The notes under the pieces: generated by a model | The model's database searches: none | The model's input: the letters and a program-made list of their open reading frames with translations, nothing else | What the model was told of the DNA's origin: nothing | Part shown: positions 1 through 9,556 of the stretch, one piece after another | How positions within the stretch are numbered: position 1 is the stretch's first letter | Layout of the letters: every line of letters begins with the position of its first letter | DNA from: Bigelowiella natans CCMP2755 | Lineage: Eukaryota > Cercozoa > Chlorarachniophyceae | DNA length: 20,112 bases | Reading direction: 5' to 3' | NCBI GenBank assembly: GCA_000320545.1 | Contig: ADNK01001751.1 | Span: 1-20,112, forward strand | Position numbers and translations under genes: made by a program

Positions 1-351
1 ACAACTTTTAGAGCGAGAAGCGGGGTCGGCCGGCTGTCATCGCTCTCTCTCTCTCTCCTCCTCTCTCTCCTTTCTCTCTGGGTTCAATCTCTCTCTCTCT
101 CTCCCTTTCTCTTTCTCTATCTCCCTCTCTCTTTTTTCTTTCTCCCTCTCTCTCTCTCTCTCCCTCCCCCCTCTCTCGCTCTCTTTCTTTCCTTCTCTTT
201 CCCTCCCTGCTGCTGTTGTGACCCGTGTTGTCCGTGTTCGCCGAGGCGTGTGCGATATCGTCGCTGCTGCTGCTGCTGTTGATCGTCGATTTGCTATCGT
301 CATCGTGGACTTGGGGGCTCTGCTGACGACGGTTTTGTGTCTTTCTTCCAG
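1..351. repeat. Pyrimidine-rich CT microsatellite region
   Basis: Bases 43-210 are almost pure C and T on the + strand, with interrupted CT and CTTT runs. They are followed by a short (CTG)5 tract near 265. The acceptor of the first visible ELO exon (ctttcttccag) closes this region, so it is probably mostly intron of that gene. I could not identify a further ELO exon in it. Confidence 0.6.
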
Positions 352-441
352 GCATGGCTCACGCTCTTTTGCTACTCCAAGCCATTCGAGTCAGTTGTTT
401 TTGCGGTGTATCATCTACCTCCTGGTGGCGATGGGAAGCGC

Positions 442-494
<53 letters not shown>

Positions 495-1553
495 GCTCGC
501 TCGCTCTTTCTCTGTGACAATTCACGGTGATGGTGTTCAAGTCAGAATCCGGCTCCCCATCACATACGACGCGCGCACAGCACACATATCGTTTTTCCGT
601 CACTAAAATCTCGCCCCTTCTCGCCTAACCCTCCCCCCTCCCTCCCCCCCCCGGCCAATGACTCTTATCCCTCTTAGATTCATCGATACCATCTTCCTGG
701 TTCTTAGGAAAAGGCCAGTAAGGTTTGCTGCCTTTGGGGCCTGATAGACATTAGAGTTATATACTGAATAGCAGCAGCACAACCCAAATACACCATAAAA
801 TTCGTGCGCAAGGGCGCATCTCCCCAGCACCGAGGGCGGGATGCCGATGATGCGACTTCCCCCCCCCTGCACACCAGAACAATGTAGCGTGACGTATATC
901 TCTCGCATCCAATTTCAGTGCACGGGTGAAGGAGGAAGGTGGTCTTTGCGTTTTGCAAAGACGACTTACTTATTGTGCATTGTCCCCCCCTCCTCCCATC
1001 ATGTGCCCCTCTTATTAGCCGTCTTCACGCTATCCACCATTTGGTGACGATGTGGTTCGCCTGGCTGAACTTAGTGCTATTCGCCTCTCCAGGGCTGGTG
1101 AGTCGTTAATTATCTGCTCTACTCTGTCCCGCGCTCTATTTCTCGTTTCTTCCTGTTTTCGGCGGGGGAGGGGGGGGGCTAGGCTAGGGGGGGCTTGCCG
1201 TTTGTGGAGCTGCTCTCTTCCGCGTGCGGTGTGTGCGGTGGTGAGGCGGGTTCAGATTGGATGTTTGCCTTTGCAATACCGAGTAGGTCTTTGCGCTGAT
1301 TAACGCCTTCGTCCACAGCCTCATGTACGTCTACTTAAAAAGCGTCGTTAGATCGCAATTGGTGGTTATCAGAGGGTGCTCTTTGTTATGTTCTGGTTGT
1401 CGACGATGATCATGCGTGTGTGATGGGCTTGTTGCCATCACCGTTGCCGTCGTCGTTGCCGTTGTCAAATTTATCGTGAGTGCGAGCGATTGCAACGAGT
1501 GGAGGGTTTTTAGTAACAGATGCACGCGTACAGAACATAATTACACGCACACG

Positions 1554-1622
<69 letters not shown>

Positions 1623-1640
1623 CCTATAGCATTATGGAAA

Positions 1641-1680
<40 letters not shown>

Positions 1681-2085
1681 AATATATTTGTCACGGTAGA
1701 TTTTATCTGTGGCGCTTAATATCACTGCTACCATTGCTACTACTACTATTGATACTCCTACAACTAGGTACTGTTGGTACTTTCTTGCTAGCATCGGTTG
1801 GAAGCCGAAGAGGCTGGCAATAGTTGTTACTGCGCTCCAGAATCTTCAAATGATGGTCGCGTTGTCACCACAACACACACACACACACACAAACATATAG
1901 AAATATATAAGCGGCAACAGCATTCTATATTCGGGTAGTTAAGTGACTTGGGCATCATGCATCTTCACATCGTCACCATAGGCCGGCGTTTTCGTCCCAA
2001 TCTACTTCTTTGCGGTCAGGGAAGAGTGCTATATCCCAGACATCTACTGGTAGTAGAAGCAACACCGACATTTGCCACAGCGGCA

Positions 2086-2120
<35 letters not shown>

Positions 2121-2360
2121 ACATGCATTTTCGAGCGAGCAGGCTATTGTTCTTACGTGTGCTGCCCCTCTCTATCGTTCACGCATCCCCCCCCCCCCCT
2201 TTTTATCTCTCCCTCTGCTCTGTCGTTCGCCATGAACTTGTTTTGATGGAGAATCATTGATGCGTTTGCACAGGGCTGTGACGGCTGCGATGTACTCGTT
2301 GTATATTTACCTCTTCGGAACCTTGTAAGACGCCAAAATATATTCCAAACGAGTCGCATT

Positions 2361-2405
<45 letters not shown>

Positions 2406-2582
2406 TCGAAATCAGCAGTGTCAAGTGTACATGAATATAAACATGCAGATATAAACACACACACACACGCACACGCACGCGATATATATATTATCTAGAA
2501 TGTAGGTGTTTATGCGTATGGTCTCACTCTCTCTCGCTCGCTCTCTCTCCCTGTCTATCTGCATATGTGTGTGCGTCTGTGC

Positions 2583-2622
<40 letters not shown>

Positions 2623-2726
2623 ATGGAGAGCTATGGAAATCTAGAGAAAGCGAGTGTCAACTTGGAAGTAAGATGTGTGTTATTTGCATGTTCCTTAGGT
2701 TCTATGATCTCTATGTTCGGAGTTAA
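352..2726 (+). CDS. ELO-family very-long-chain fatty acid elongase, 3' part (5' end outside window)
   Basis: This is a 3-ketoacyl-CoA synthase of the ELO (GNS1/SUR4) family, a multi-pass ER membrane enzyme that condenses malonyl-CoA with acyl-CoA. Proposed exons: 352-389, 678-722, 1019-1097, 1287-1324, 1768-1860, 2081-2158, 2274-2324, 2699-2726. Together they give 150 codons in frame with stop TAA. Family landmarks appear in the right order: YSKPFE then FIDTIFLVLRKRP (the SKxxExxDT region), the histidine box HAIHH (1026-1040, HXXHH), NAFVHSLMY split over 1302-1324 and 1768-1771, YFLASIGWKPKR, LQNLQMM, and MYSLYIYLFGTLFYDLY before the stop. Several codons are split by introns, including the Met of HSLMY (donor GTACGT) and the Glu of SKPFE. 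Full-length ELO proteins have about 270-320 residues, so roughly half is missing on the left; I could not find the upstream exon in 1-351. The 1860/2081 junction is the least certain: a donor at 1856 joined to an acceptor before 2041 also keeps frame. Both versions translate the GTA repeat as valine. No KKxx-type tail is present. Confidence 0.85.
445..505. repeat. (CT)n microsatellite in an ELO intron
   Basis: A long CT run, broken by an ATCT and a few CTCG units, lies within the proposed intron 390-677. Confidence 0.9.
1567..1675. repeat. Two (AT)n tracts in an ELO intron
   Basis: (AT)n occupies about 1567-1618 and 1646-1675 inside the intron 1325-1767. A short CA run precedes the first tract. 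Confidence 0.9.
2088..2120 (+). repeat. (GTA)11 microsatellite inside the ELO coding sequence
   Basis: Eleven perfect GTA units lie in the frame required by the ELO exons on either side, and read as eleven valines. The exon continues to TCIFERAGYCSY and splices in phase to the conserved MY...LF segment. The other two frames give poly-Ser (AGT) or stops (TAG). The run falls where ELO proteins have a transmembrane helix after the LQ..QM motif. Confidence 0.75.
2366..2619. repeat. (AT)n and (GT)n tracts in the last ELO intron
   Basis: (AT)n at about 2366-2402 and (GT)n at about 2587-2619, with CA and CT runs between them, lie in the intron 2325-2698. Confidence 0.9.
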
Positions 2727-4060
2727 TCTGCAATCCTGATGATTACAATGAGCACGATTCTGTTGTGAATTTACGAATCAAAAAGCAGCCGTAGAGGCAT
2801 TACTCTTATACTCTGAGCCTGCTAGCCTACCGCTAAATAAGTATGGTTAAGCTGCTGGTTGGGAGTGGCATCGTCGCATGAGAATAATGGAAAGCATTAC
2901 TTTGAGCCATGCTAGCATGTAGCCACTTGCCGCTATGATTAAGTTTCACATGTAGTGATCCCTTGCGGTTTGTCAGCTACCCGCGTCGTAGGGACGATAA
3001 TTGACATTTTTCCTGAGAAATGAATTCGATGAACACGTCCGAATCTACGAAACAAGCTGGCAATTAGAATGCATGATGTCATCGTGTGCATGCATTGCTA
3101 GATTGCGCTGCGATGGCTGTGAAAATTGCACGCTTTTGATGTGCAGTTGGGGCTGGCTAGCTGGGTTTGTTTGAACTTCGCATGGCTGGCCGTGCATCAT
3201 TGGGCAGCACCACTAGACCATCGCTAGCATCGCATCCGGCAGGATGCTGTGGAAGATTTTGGATGAAGTGCAGATACTTCTGGACTTCTGGACTTGTGTG
3301 GTTTTGCAATTTGAACGACAAATTTTCAGAGTCATCGACAGCATAGTCATCATCAATGTCATCATCAATTGCGCACTCAAATTTGCTTTGACGTTCAACG
3401 AAGATGCAGCTCGTGCACTTTTGGACTCGCCCCACCTGGCTAGCTAGCTCCCACTGGCCCATCGCAGCACAGATGCCACTCACAACCTCGCAAATGAGAT
3501 TGAGATCTTCTTGAGTTTCATGCACAGACAGAGCTAGATCTCACGCGTCTTTGTGTTTCACACCACTTCCCTTTCCAAGGCCGTTGGGACTCACTTTGGC
3601 ACTCTCCCAGACCAGCAGACCCAGAGAGTCGATCATCGCACTCTGGCACTTGGAAGCCTAGAAGCGGTCGGTGCGGGTTCGCAACAACCGCTTTGCATCT
3701 CATTTTTTGGTTTAAACTCCAAAGACTTAGCAGACATCATCTGCGCCTTTCCCCTTGTTTCTTTTCCGCCTAGACTAGGTTTGACTGTTCACAATTGACA
3801 GTCCACTGGCTAGCTGAACTGGTGGAACAGGGCGCAGGTGCTCCATCGGGTGTTCAGGATCTTTAGCGCGACTTCAAAAATTTGCTGTCGCTATCAGATA
3901 AAACACTGTACATTGATGGGATCCCGGTTTTCACAGTATTAGCGATATTTCTATGTCGCAATATATAAAATGTCCTACATTGTGGGAAATTCAGGTGGCG
4001 CACAACTTGAAGTCCATTTCCTTCCACCACCCATCCCAGGTCCATCACGAAACGAAGGAC
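2727..4060. other. Intergenic region between ELO and proteasome genes; no firm gene
   Basis: Apart from a weak minus-strand ORF (3157-3525) I see no gene. The words CTAGC and GCTAGC recur (near 2822, 2912, 3157, 3441, 3808). There is no convincing exon with family motifs on either strand. The right part must contain the promoter and 5' leader of the proteasome gene. Confidence 0.5.
3157..3525 (-). CDS. Possible hypothetical ORF of 122 aa
   Basis: An ATG-started open frame of 122 codons. The translation is mixed polar, with an acidic run (DDDIDDDYAVDD) about halfway and five cysteines in the first 70 residues. I recognise no family, transmembrane segment or signal peptide. An in-frame stop lies just upstream of the ATG. 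It could be a real short gene, one exon of a larger one, or chance. No neighbour supports it. Confidence 0.25.
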   Translation of the reverse strand: MHETQEDLNLICEVVSGICAAMGQWELASQVGRVQKCTSCIFVERQSKFECAIDDDIDDDYAVDDSENLSFKLQNHTSPEVQKYLHFIQNLPQHPAGCDASDGLVVLPNDARPAMRSSNKPS

Positions 4061-5561
4061 ATGCTTCTCAAGGCCACCCCTAAAGAACAACTCAAGGAAC
4101 AGCGACAATGGAGTCCTTACATTGACAATGGAGGGTAACGTTCAATTTTTTTTAGAGGAGAAAAGTAGAGGGGAGGAATATCAAAACTCAAATTAAAATG
4201 CGCAACTTCCCGCAGTCTTCCTTTAATATTTTAAAGAAATGGGGAGTGGCCAAACCATATTTACTCCAATAATAGCATTCATACATAAGCATAATGAAAT
4301 TGCAGGGATTTCAAAACATATATAGCGAAATCTGTGTCCCTACCTCCCTCAATAAGTTTCTAGTTGAGTTCCTCCAAATGGAACGTTTATTCATGCTAAA
4401 GATCTCTTCTTTCTCCTCTTAGAACGGTTCTTGGTGTTGCACCTCCCGGTGCAGACTTCGTTGTAGTTGCTGGCGACACTAGGATGAGCTACGGATACTC
4501 CATAGCCTCACGGAACGTCACGAAGACCGTCCAATTGTAATTATACATATATCTGACCTCCCCCTGACCGTTCTCACCAGGAGCGCAATCAAGATTTTAA
4601 AGATTGTTGTGATATCCAACAGGACCGACAAGTGCGTTTTAGCTTCTGCGGGAATGCAGGCCGAGAGGCACACCCTACACAAAGTCCTGAAAGCGAAGGC
4701 CACAATGTAGTGATCCGACCCTCCTCTCTTCCGCATTCAACTAATTCTTCGCCTCTCTGGTTAGGTTTGAGAACACCCATCGCAAGCCTATGAGTGCGCC
4801 AAGCATGGCACAGTGCCTGTCGAACACGTTGTATTACAAACGGTTCTTCCCCTACTACACTTTCAATGTGCTCGCCGGTTTAGACGAGAAAGGTCACTTG
4901 TGCGGGTGTTTGGCCACTTTCTAACAGCAAGAAACCTGTTTCGTGAGCATATTGATTCATAATTGTTCCTCAACAAAATCAGGACTTGGAGCTGTATGGG
5001 GTTATGATGCGATTGGGTCGTTTGAGCGTGTGCCTTACGTGGTCACGGGCTCCGGCTCTGCACTAGCTACCTCCATTCTTGACAACCAGGTCGTGTGATG
5101 ATAAATTATGCCAAAGACTACTTAAAACAGCGAAACACTAGTAGGAGTTACTATTAAATTTATTTGTAAAATTATTACTTGCACGATGTTTTAATTGAGT
5201 ATTGCATGCGCGGCCAGGAGGTTTGCTCATTTGAAATTATCCTGCGGATGATATTCACTTCCGATGCGTATACAATAAACGTTTGTAAAGACCAAGCATT
5301 TTGCTTGCAATCCAGATGTTTCCTGAAATCGTGAAGGTCTCGCCATAGAGAATGAGATGTGCGGGTGTGTTTCTGTAGGTTTTGTTCAAGACCCAGCCCA
5401 AAAACAAAAGGGAGTTGAAATGTGCCGAGGTAGTCGAGCTTGTGAAGGATGTCTTCACGTGCATTTCAGAAAGGGATATTTACACCGGCGACTCGGCTGA
5501 GATTTATGTCATTACCAAGGACGGGGTCAAGAAGGAGATCTTCGCTTTGAAGAAAGATTGA
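4061..5561 (+). CDS. PSMB1: 20S proteasome subunit beta type-1 (beta6)
   Basis: A structural, non-catalytic beta subunit of the 20S proteasome core. Exons 4061-4134, 4423-4536, 4581-4706, 4765-4892, 4983-5089 and 5379-5561 give 732 bases, 243 aa, matching the about 240 aa usual for beta6. Diagnostic strings in order: [14 protein letters not shown] at the start of the mature part, [60 protein letters not shown], and [20 protein letters not shown] near the C-terminus. All six exons join in phase. Introns are 288, 44, 58, 90 and 289 bp; two donors are GTCACT and GTCGTG. I chose ATG 4061 because it gives a short leader as in other beta6 proteins. An in-frame ATG at 3953 would add 36 residues without family resemblance. 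A two-residue PPG-type insertion follows the first strand (GVAPPGADF). Confidence 0.96.
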
Positions 5562-6221
5562 TGTGGTGCGAGTCTTGTCGTCATTTGTAGACCATTGGCA
5601 TTCTACGTGTATGCCAATTAATTTTATAGTAATAATATAGTTTTCTTGGTAATATATGTACTCGAGCTCCATGTGTCGGTGCATGTGGTTTGATCATGTA
5701 CAATATGTGTATATGTAGAGCTTATGTTCTGCGTTTGTGTGCGTGCGTGCACGTGCATATGTGTGTGTGGAAAACGCAGAGTGTTCGATCGCATTGCATG
5801 CCCCAGCCGCTACCGTATGTTTTCGATATATAGATATACATAATGTTGGCTGTTACAGCGGTAATGCATAAATTATGAAATGTAAATATAATCTGAATGA
5901 ATGCATACTAAATTTCTGAACTGCACATTTACAACTTTATTACGTTTATTGCACCACGCTGTCGATCGCCGGACAACTATCTATAGACAACATGTGCTAC
6001 ATGTATAGCAGGTGCATGTGCTGCACGTACATACAGATATTAAACATCACATTGATCGATTGCTGCTACATATGACTACGCTAGATATACATGTAGCACC
6101 ACTGCCGCGTTTTGTTTCTTCGCCTGCGCCAGGCTACATAGATAAATTTCTGGCGGTCGAGCGCGGTTATAAGCAATAATTCATCGCCAATATTTAGGCA
6201 TTGCTAGATTGATTGCATTAA
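5562..6221. other. Convergent intergenic spacer, AT-rich
   Basis: The spacer lies between the stops of the proteasome gene (+) and the phosphatase gene (-), so it holds both 3' UTRs. It is AT-rich, with short GT/GC purine-pyrimidine runs near 5737-5770. I see no ORF or structural RNA. Confidence 0.5.
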
Positions 6222-6860
6222 TCATTCCTTTTCTTTTTTCGTAGCCTTAATGGATCCTGCTTCGCTCCAAGGAGTTTTGGGTTGATCTTCAGGGCGTTCG
6301 TATAGTGAATGCTTCTGTTCCGGCCTATCTTGTAGTTCCTCATATCCCCAGTACTCATCGTCGTAGTCCTCGATGAGCTCGCGTCGTGTTTTGAAGAATT
6401 TTCGGATCCATTGATCGAACCCACCTTGTAGAACTAATATTCGTATTTTCTGTGTCTCATCCGTTTCTAGAACATCGAGCGCCTCAAAAAGTCGACGTGC
6501 ACATCTCGGGCCTCTTCGCGCGCTCTCCATACAATGAAAGATGACGTCGACCGGTTTGTCCCCTGAGTTTTCCTTTCGATCTTGTATGATCTGTTCAGCT
6601 TTTTTTAATATAACCTGTACGGATTTTTCATCGAATAGAGAGTCTTCAAGGTGGAGACTCCCAGTTATCTTACCACCTCTTCCGTCATCGTCTCGAACAT
6701 CTACGACTACGACATTCTTTAAACCTCGTTTCAACAAATCCTCTTGAGTTATGTACATATTTCGATCTTGACACCAACGGTACTGGTCTTTAGCTACCTT
6801 CGACATCACTTCTCGGATGCGCACAAGACGCTGGCTTGTTAGTTTTTTTGTTAAATCCAT
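6222..6860 (-). CDS. Cdc25/Acr2-like rhodanese-domain phosphatase (possible arsenate reductase)
   Basis: An intronless 212-aa protein starting at the first true ATG (6858-6860); eight further codons upstream begin with TTG. Residues about 48-155 form a rhodanese/Cdc25 domain: VVVDVRDDDGRGGKITGSLH (the strand and loop before the active site), IFHCMESARRGP with the catalytic loop Cys110-X5-Arg116, and ILVLQGGFDQWIRKF at the domain end. This matches the small Cdc25-like proteins of plants and yeast (Arath;CDC25, Ych1/Ibp1), which act as protein phosphatases and/or arsenate reductases; which activity applies here is unknown. The usual proteins have about 130-150 aa. This one has an N-terminal helix-like lead of about 45 residues and a charged tail of about 55 residues (acidic DYDDEYWGYEE, then KATKKEKE). 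No signal peptide, so probably cytosolic or nuclear. Confidence 0.9.
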   Translation of the reverse strand: MDLTKKLTSQRLVRIREVMSKVAKDQYRWCQDRNMYITQEDLLKRGLKNVVVVDVRDDDGRGGKITGSLHLEDSLFDEKSVQVILKKAEQIIQDRKENSGDKPVDVIFHCMESARRGPRCARRLFEALDVLETDETQKIRILVLQGGFDQWIRKFFKTRRELIEDYDDEYWGYEELQDRPEQKHSLYERPEDQPKTPWSEAGSIKATKKEKE

Positions 6861-7081
6861 TTTTTTTCTTTGTCGTACGCACAAGTTTTTCCTTCTTCAC
6901 TCGAGACGTTCTGACTCCTTCACGATTTGATAAACTTCGCAAGAAGGTATGATGCCACTCGTGATCTAATTGTTCAAAGTAATCAGTGGCTAAAAGACAA
7001 GAACATTGACTCGGAAATTGATGCACAGGATGAACAATGAGGAGACTCATTTGTCTCATGTTGACGGGACAGCAGTGCAAA

Positions 7082-7085
<4 letters not shown>

Positions 7086-7122
<37 letters not shown>
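7086..7122. repeat. (CA)n microsatellite
   Basis: A perfect CA dinucleotide run, followed by GAGCGCGCGCGC, about 230 bp upstream of the phosphatase ATG. Confidence 0.95.
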
Positions 7123-7125
<3 letters not shown>

Positions 7126-7662
7126 CGCGCGCGCAGGTACACACAAAAACACACACATATATACAGTAACACTAACACAAACCAACAGCAACACACACGC
7201 CACTACACGTACATTCTTCGTCGTTACAGCCCAGCTCCGTGTGAATTGTGATAAAAATATTAGGAAATTCTCTGGAGATTTTGGAAGCTGTAGGAGATTT
7301 CATGGGGATTTTTCATTAATTTTGCCTAAGTTTTGAAGTTCAAAGAAAAAAAAAGGCGACCCGGCCTGGGAAACGAGCTTCCTTCCTTCCTTCCTTCCCC
7401 GTCGCATTTCGCACCGAGCTGCAACAGATAGGCGCCCCTGCGGAAATGGGGATGTATTTCCTACGACAACGCTATTTCGAATGACGCAACCAAAAATAGG
7501 ATGTTTGCCGTCGATAATTGTCGGATTATTTTCTTACGAGAATCTCCTTGTTTCTGCGATGCGGTCTCGTCAATTCGGGTATGGCCGGCGGGGGTCGGGC
7601 AGTCTGAACCAGTGCTGAGGATGCTCGCTCTCTTGCTTTGCCCGATAGTAGCGCTAGGCACT

Positions 7663-7850
7663 TCCCGCTCGTATTCAACACGAGCACTTCGAAGGCTTCG
7701 CTTTTCCCCAGTGACGGTCGGTTGGCATTTTGTCGCTTTTCATCATCGGGTTATAATCGATCGTGGCGGGAAACAAACCGTGTTAGTTGCAGTGAAGGCG
7801 TGCCACTCCAATGTTCTTACATGTCTCTTCAGATTCGGAAGCATAGTGTT
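7663..7850 (+). repeat. Direct repeat, left copy, flanking the DUF1826 gene
   Basis: This segment recurs in the same orientation at 9239-9437. Shared runs in the same order include attcaacacgagcacttcga, tgacggtcg, ttttgtcgcttttca, ggaaacaaaccgtgtt, gttgcagtgaagg and tctcttcagattcggaagc. Small indels whose lengths are not multiples of three argue that the repeat is non-coding. Confidence 0.85.
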
Positions 7851-8065
7851 CGAATGCAAGCAAACTCAGCGCACTCATCAAAAACTCAGCCACAGGGACT
7901 CAAAGGTAACTGTTGTTTCCCCGTCATGGACGAACGCACTGGTACATCTTGCTTTTGAAAAATGGATGCACGTATATTTCCGTCCTTGGCGCATGCTTGC
8001 ACATTTCTACAAACACCCCATGTCTTCATGCATTTCCTACGTTTCAAAGTAGCAAACGCACTATT

Positions 8066-8746
8066 ATGATAATGAAAGGCTATCAGGCTACCGACGTCGG
8101 AATGCTCCCAAAGCAAACAATGAGCGCATCGTGGGCGGACCGCAGCAGAATTTTAACCCCAGACGTCAACCTGTTTTGCTGGCAACGAACCATGGATGAA
8201 ACTACCCAGAAATATCTTGCGTCAAGAGTGAACGAACACCTTTTCAACCGATCTCCACCGCCGGTTACCATGGACATTAGCCGCGAGAGTCTTGCTACTG
8301 ACATAGCCAGTTTGCGAGAGAATTGGGACGGCAGGAGGCGTCGAACGGATGCAGACAACTTTTGGCAGGATGTGGAGGAACTGGCGAGCGACTTTATTCA
8401 GTTTTCCCCCTCGGGGTCAGGCACCCTCACCCTGCAGGTGGTGCGAAAAACACTATGCCCGAAGTTCCATATGGATTGGAACTATCTGCGCTTGCTGACC
8501 ACGTATCACGGAAAGGGCACTGAGTGGCTCCCGGAAGAGACAACAAATCGTTGCTGCTTGGGGACTATGAACGAGAGGATCGTGAAAGACCGCAGTAAGG
8601 TCCGTCGATTGCAAACCTTTGACGTTGGTATTTTCAAAGGCGCGCACTCCGAGAACCAAATACCAATAAAGGGCATCGTCCACCGTTCTCCTGAAGTTGA
8701 AAAACCGGAAGAAAAAAGGATCATACTACGTATTGATCTCGATTAG
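8066..8746 (+). CDS. DUF1826 family protein
   Basis: An intronless 226-aa protein; start ATG 8066 is the first ATG in a frame that is open further upstream (8072 is an alternative). It carries the DUF1826 signature: VNLFCWQR near residue 38, CPKFHMDWNYLRLLTTYHG (131-149), GTEWLP (151-156), VGIFKG (187-192), VHRSPE (205-210) and KRIILRIDLD at the end. The length equals that of bacterial members, where the family is common; from memory, some bacterial members lie near zinc-stress (COG0523/Zur) genes. The biochemical function is not established. The pattern His135-x-Asp137 ... His206 ... Arg218 looks like a metal-binding facial triad with a following basic residue, as in Fe(II)/2-oxoglutarate oxygenases; that is inference. 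The lack of introns contrasts with most neighbours, and the gene sits between two direct repeats, so acquisition by transfer or as a retrocopy is possible. Confidence 0.88.
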   Translation: MIMKGYQATDVGMLPKQTMSASWADRSRILTPDVNLFCWQRTMDETTQKYLASRVNEHLFNRSPPPVTMDISRESLATDIASLRENWDGRRRRTDADNFWQDVEELASDFIQFSPSGSGTLTLQVVRKTLCPKFHMDWNYLRLLTTYHGKGTEWLPEETTNRCCLGTMNERIVKDRSKVRRLQTFDVGIFKGAHSENQIPIKGIVHRSPEVEKPEEKRIILRIDLD

Positions 8747-9238
8747 GTTTGAATGTCGAAGTGAGAAGATGGTACCTTTTCCTCCAACTAGCCAATCTTG
8801 TACAATTCCATTGCTAAGCATGAATCTGGGCGCCGCTAGGCGGGTTCTCTATGAAATGATTCAGCGACGATTTCAACGGATACTTGCAATGCAGTTCATG
8901 ATCGCACGTGTGCTTGTTGCTTGTGCACAACTTATGCAGGCACACGAAAGCAACTGCGTTGATGCGACTATGAGATCCAGAGATGCTAACTTGCTCATCA
9001 GCTGCACTAGCCTACGTCAATTGCTGCAGTAGGTGCAAAAGTCATAATAGTCGTATCAGTGAATTCAGACTGCTGTGGGACATATGTTTGCATTGCCTGC
9101 GAGCACACATCGCGACAACATTGCAACTGTGGTCAGTGCAGAACACTAGAACACCAATGCATGTTAATTGTGCATGCGCATGCATGCACATGTGGCAGGA
9201 GCGTGCATGTGTGCTAGTGTGCCCTGTGGGCTCGTGAG
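8747..9238. other. Gene-free spacer between DUF1826 and right repeat
   Basis: I see no coding signal. Bases 9158-9215 are dense in TGCATGC-type alternating purine/pyrimidine words. Confidence 0.5.
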
Positions 9239-9437
9239 TCCCGCTGGCATTCAACACGAGCACTTCGACAGCTTCCCCCCAGTCCAGCAGTGACGGTCGT
9301 TGGTGTTTTGTCGCTTTTCACCATCGCGGGTTGTGATAGATCGTGGCAGGAAACAAACCGTGTTGGTTGCAGTGAAGGAAGGCATGCCACTGCAATGTTC
9401 TCACGTGCATCTCTTCAGATTCGGAAGCGCATGGTGT
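9239..9437 (+). repeat. Direct repeat, right copy
   Basis: Same orientation as 7663-7850. Slightly longer because of small insertions (for example GGAAGGCATGCC here against GGCGTGCC at left). It ends about 120 bp before the stop codon of the minus-strand gene at 9557. It is not followed by a second DUF1826 copy, so a simple tandem gene duplication does not explain it. Confidence 0.85.
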
Positions 9438-9556
9438 CATGTTCGCGCGCGTTGAGTTTTCACAAGAACAAAAACAAAGCGACCCCAACAACACACGGCA
9501 TCGTGCTCACCCAGCATGGCCCAAGTGCACATCGAGCGCCACAACAACATGCAGAG

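Larger units (their letters stand above)
6861..8065. other. Divergent intergenic region with (CA)n and upstream direct repeat
   Basis: This spacer separates the phosphatase gene (-) from the DUF1826 gene (+). It contains a (CA)n run at about 7086-7122, a (CTTC)n patch near 7380-7397, and the left copy of a direct repeat (7663-7850). Long open frames here lack family motifs, and one is only the microsatellite translated. Confidence 0.5.

Noticed and set aside
1052-1303. Open frame overlapping the ELO histidine-box exon
   Set aside because: It is a shadow frame. The frame reading HAIHH joins in phase to neighbouring ELO exons; this one has no ATG and no motif.
1416-1646. Open frame ending in Thr-His and Ile-Tyr repeats
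   Set aside because: The open frame comes from translated CA and AT microsatellites inside an ELO intron. The same applies to similar frames at 7006-7336, 14564-14926, 16171-16362 and 18703-19161.
7663-9437. LTR retrotransposon flanking the DUF1826 gene
   Set aside because: There is no reverse transcriptase, RNase H, integrase or gag-like frame between the repeats, and no primer-binding site or polypurine tract that I can defend. Only the direct repeats themselves are kept.
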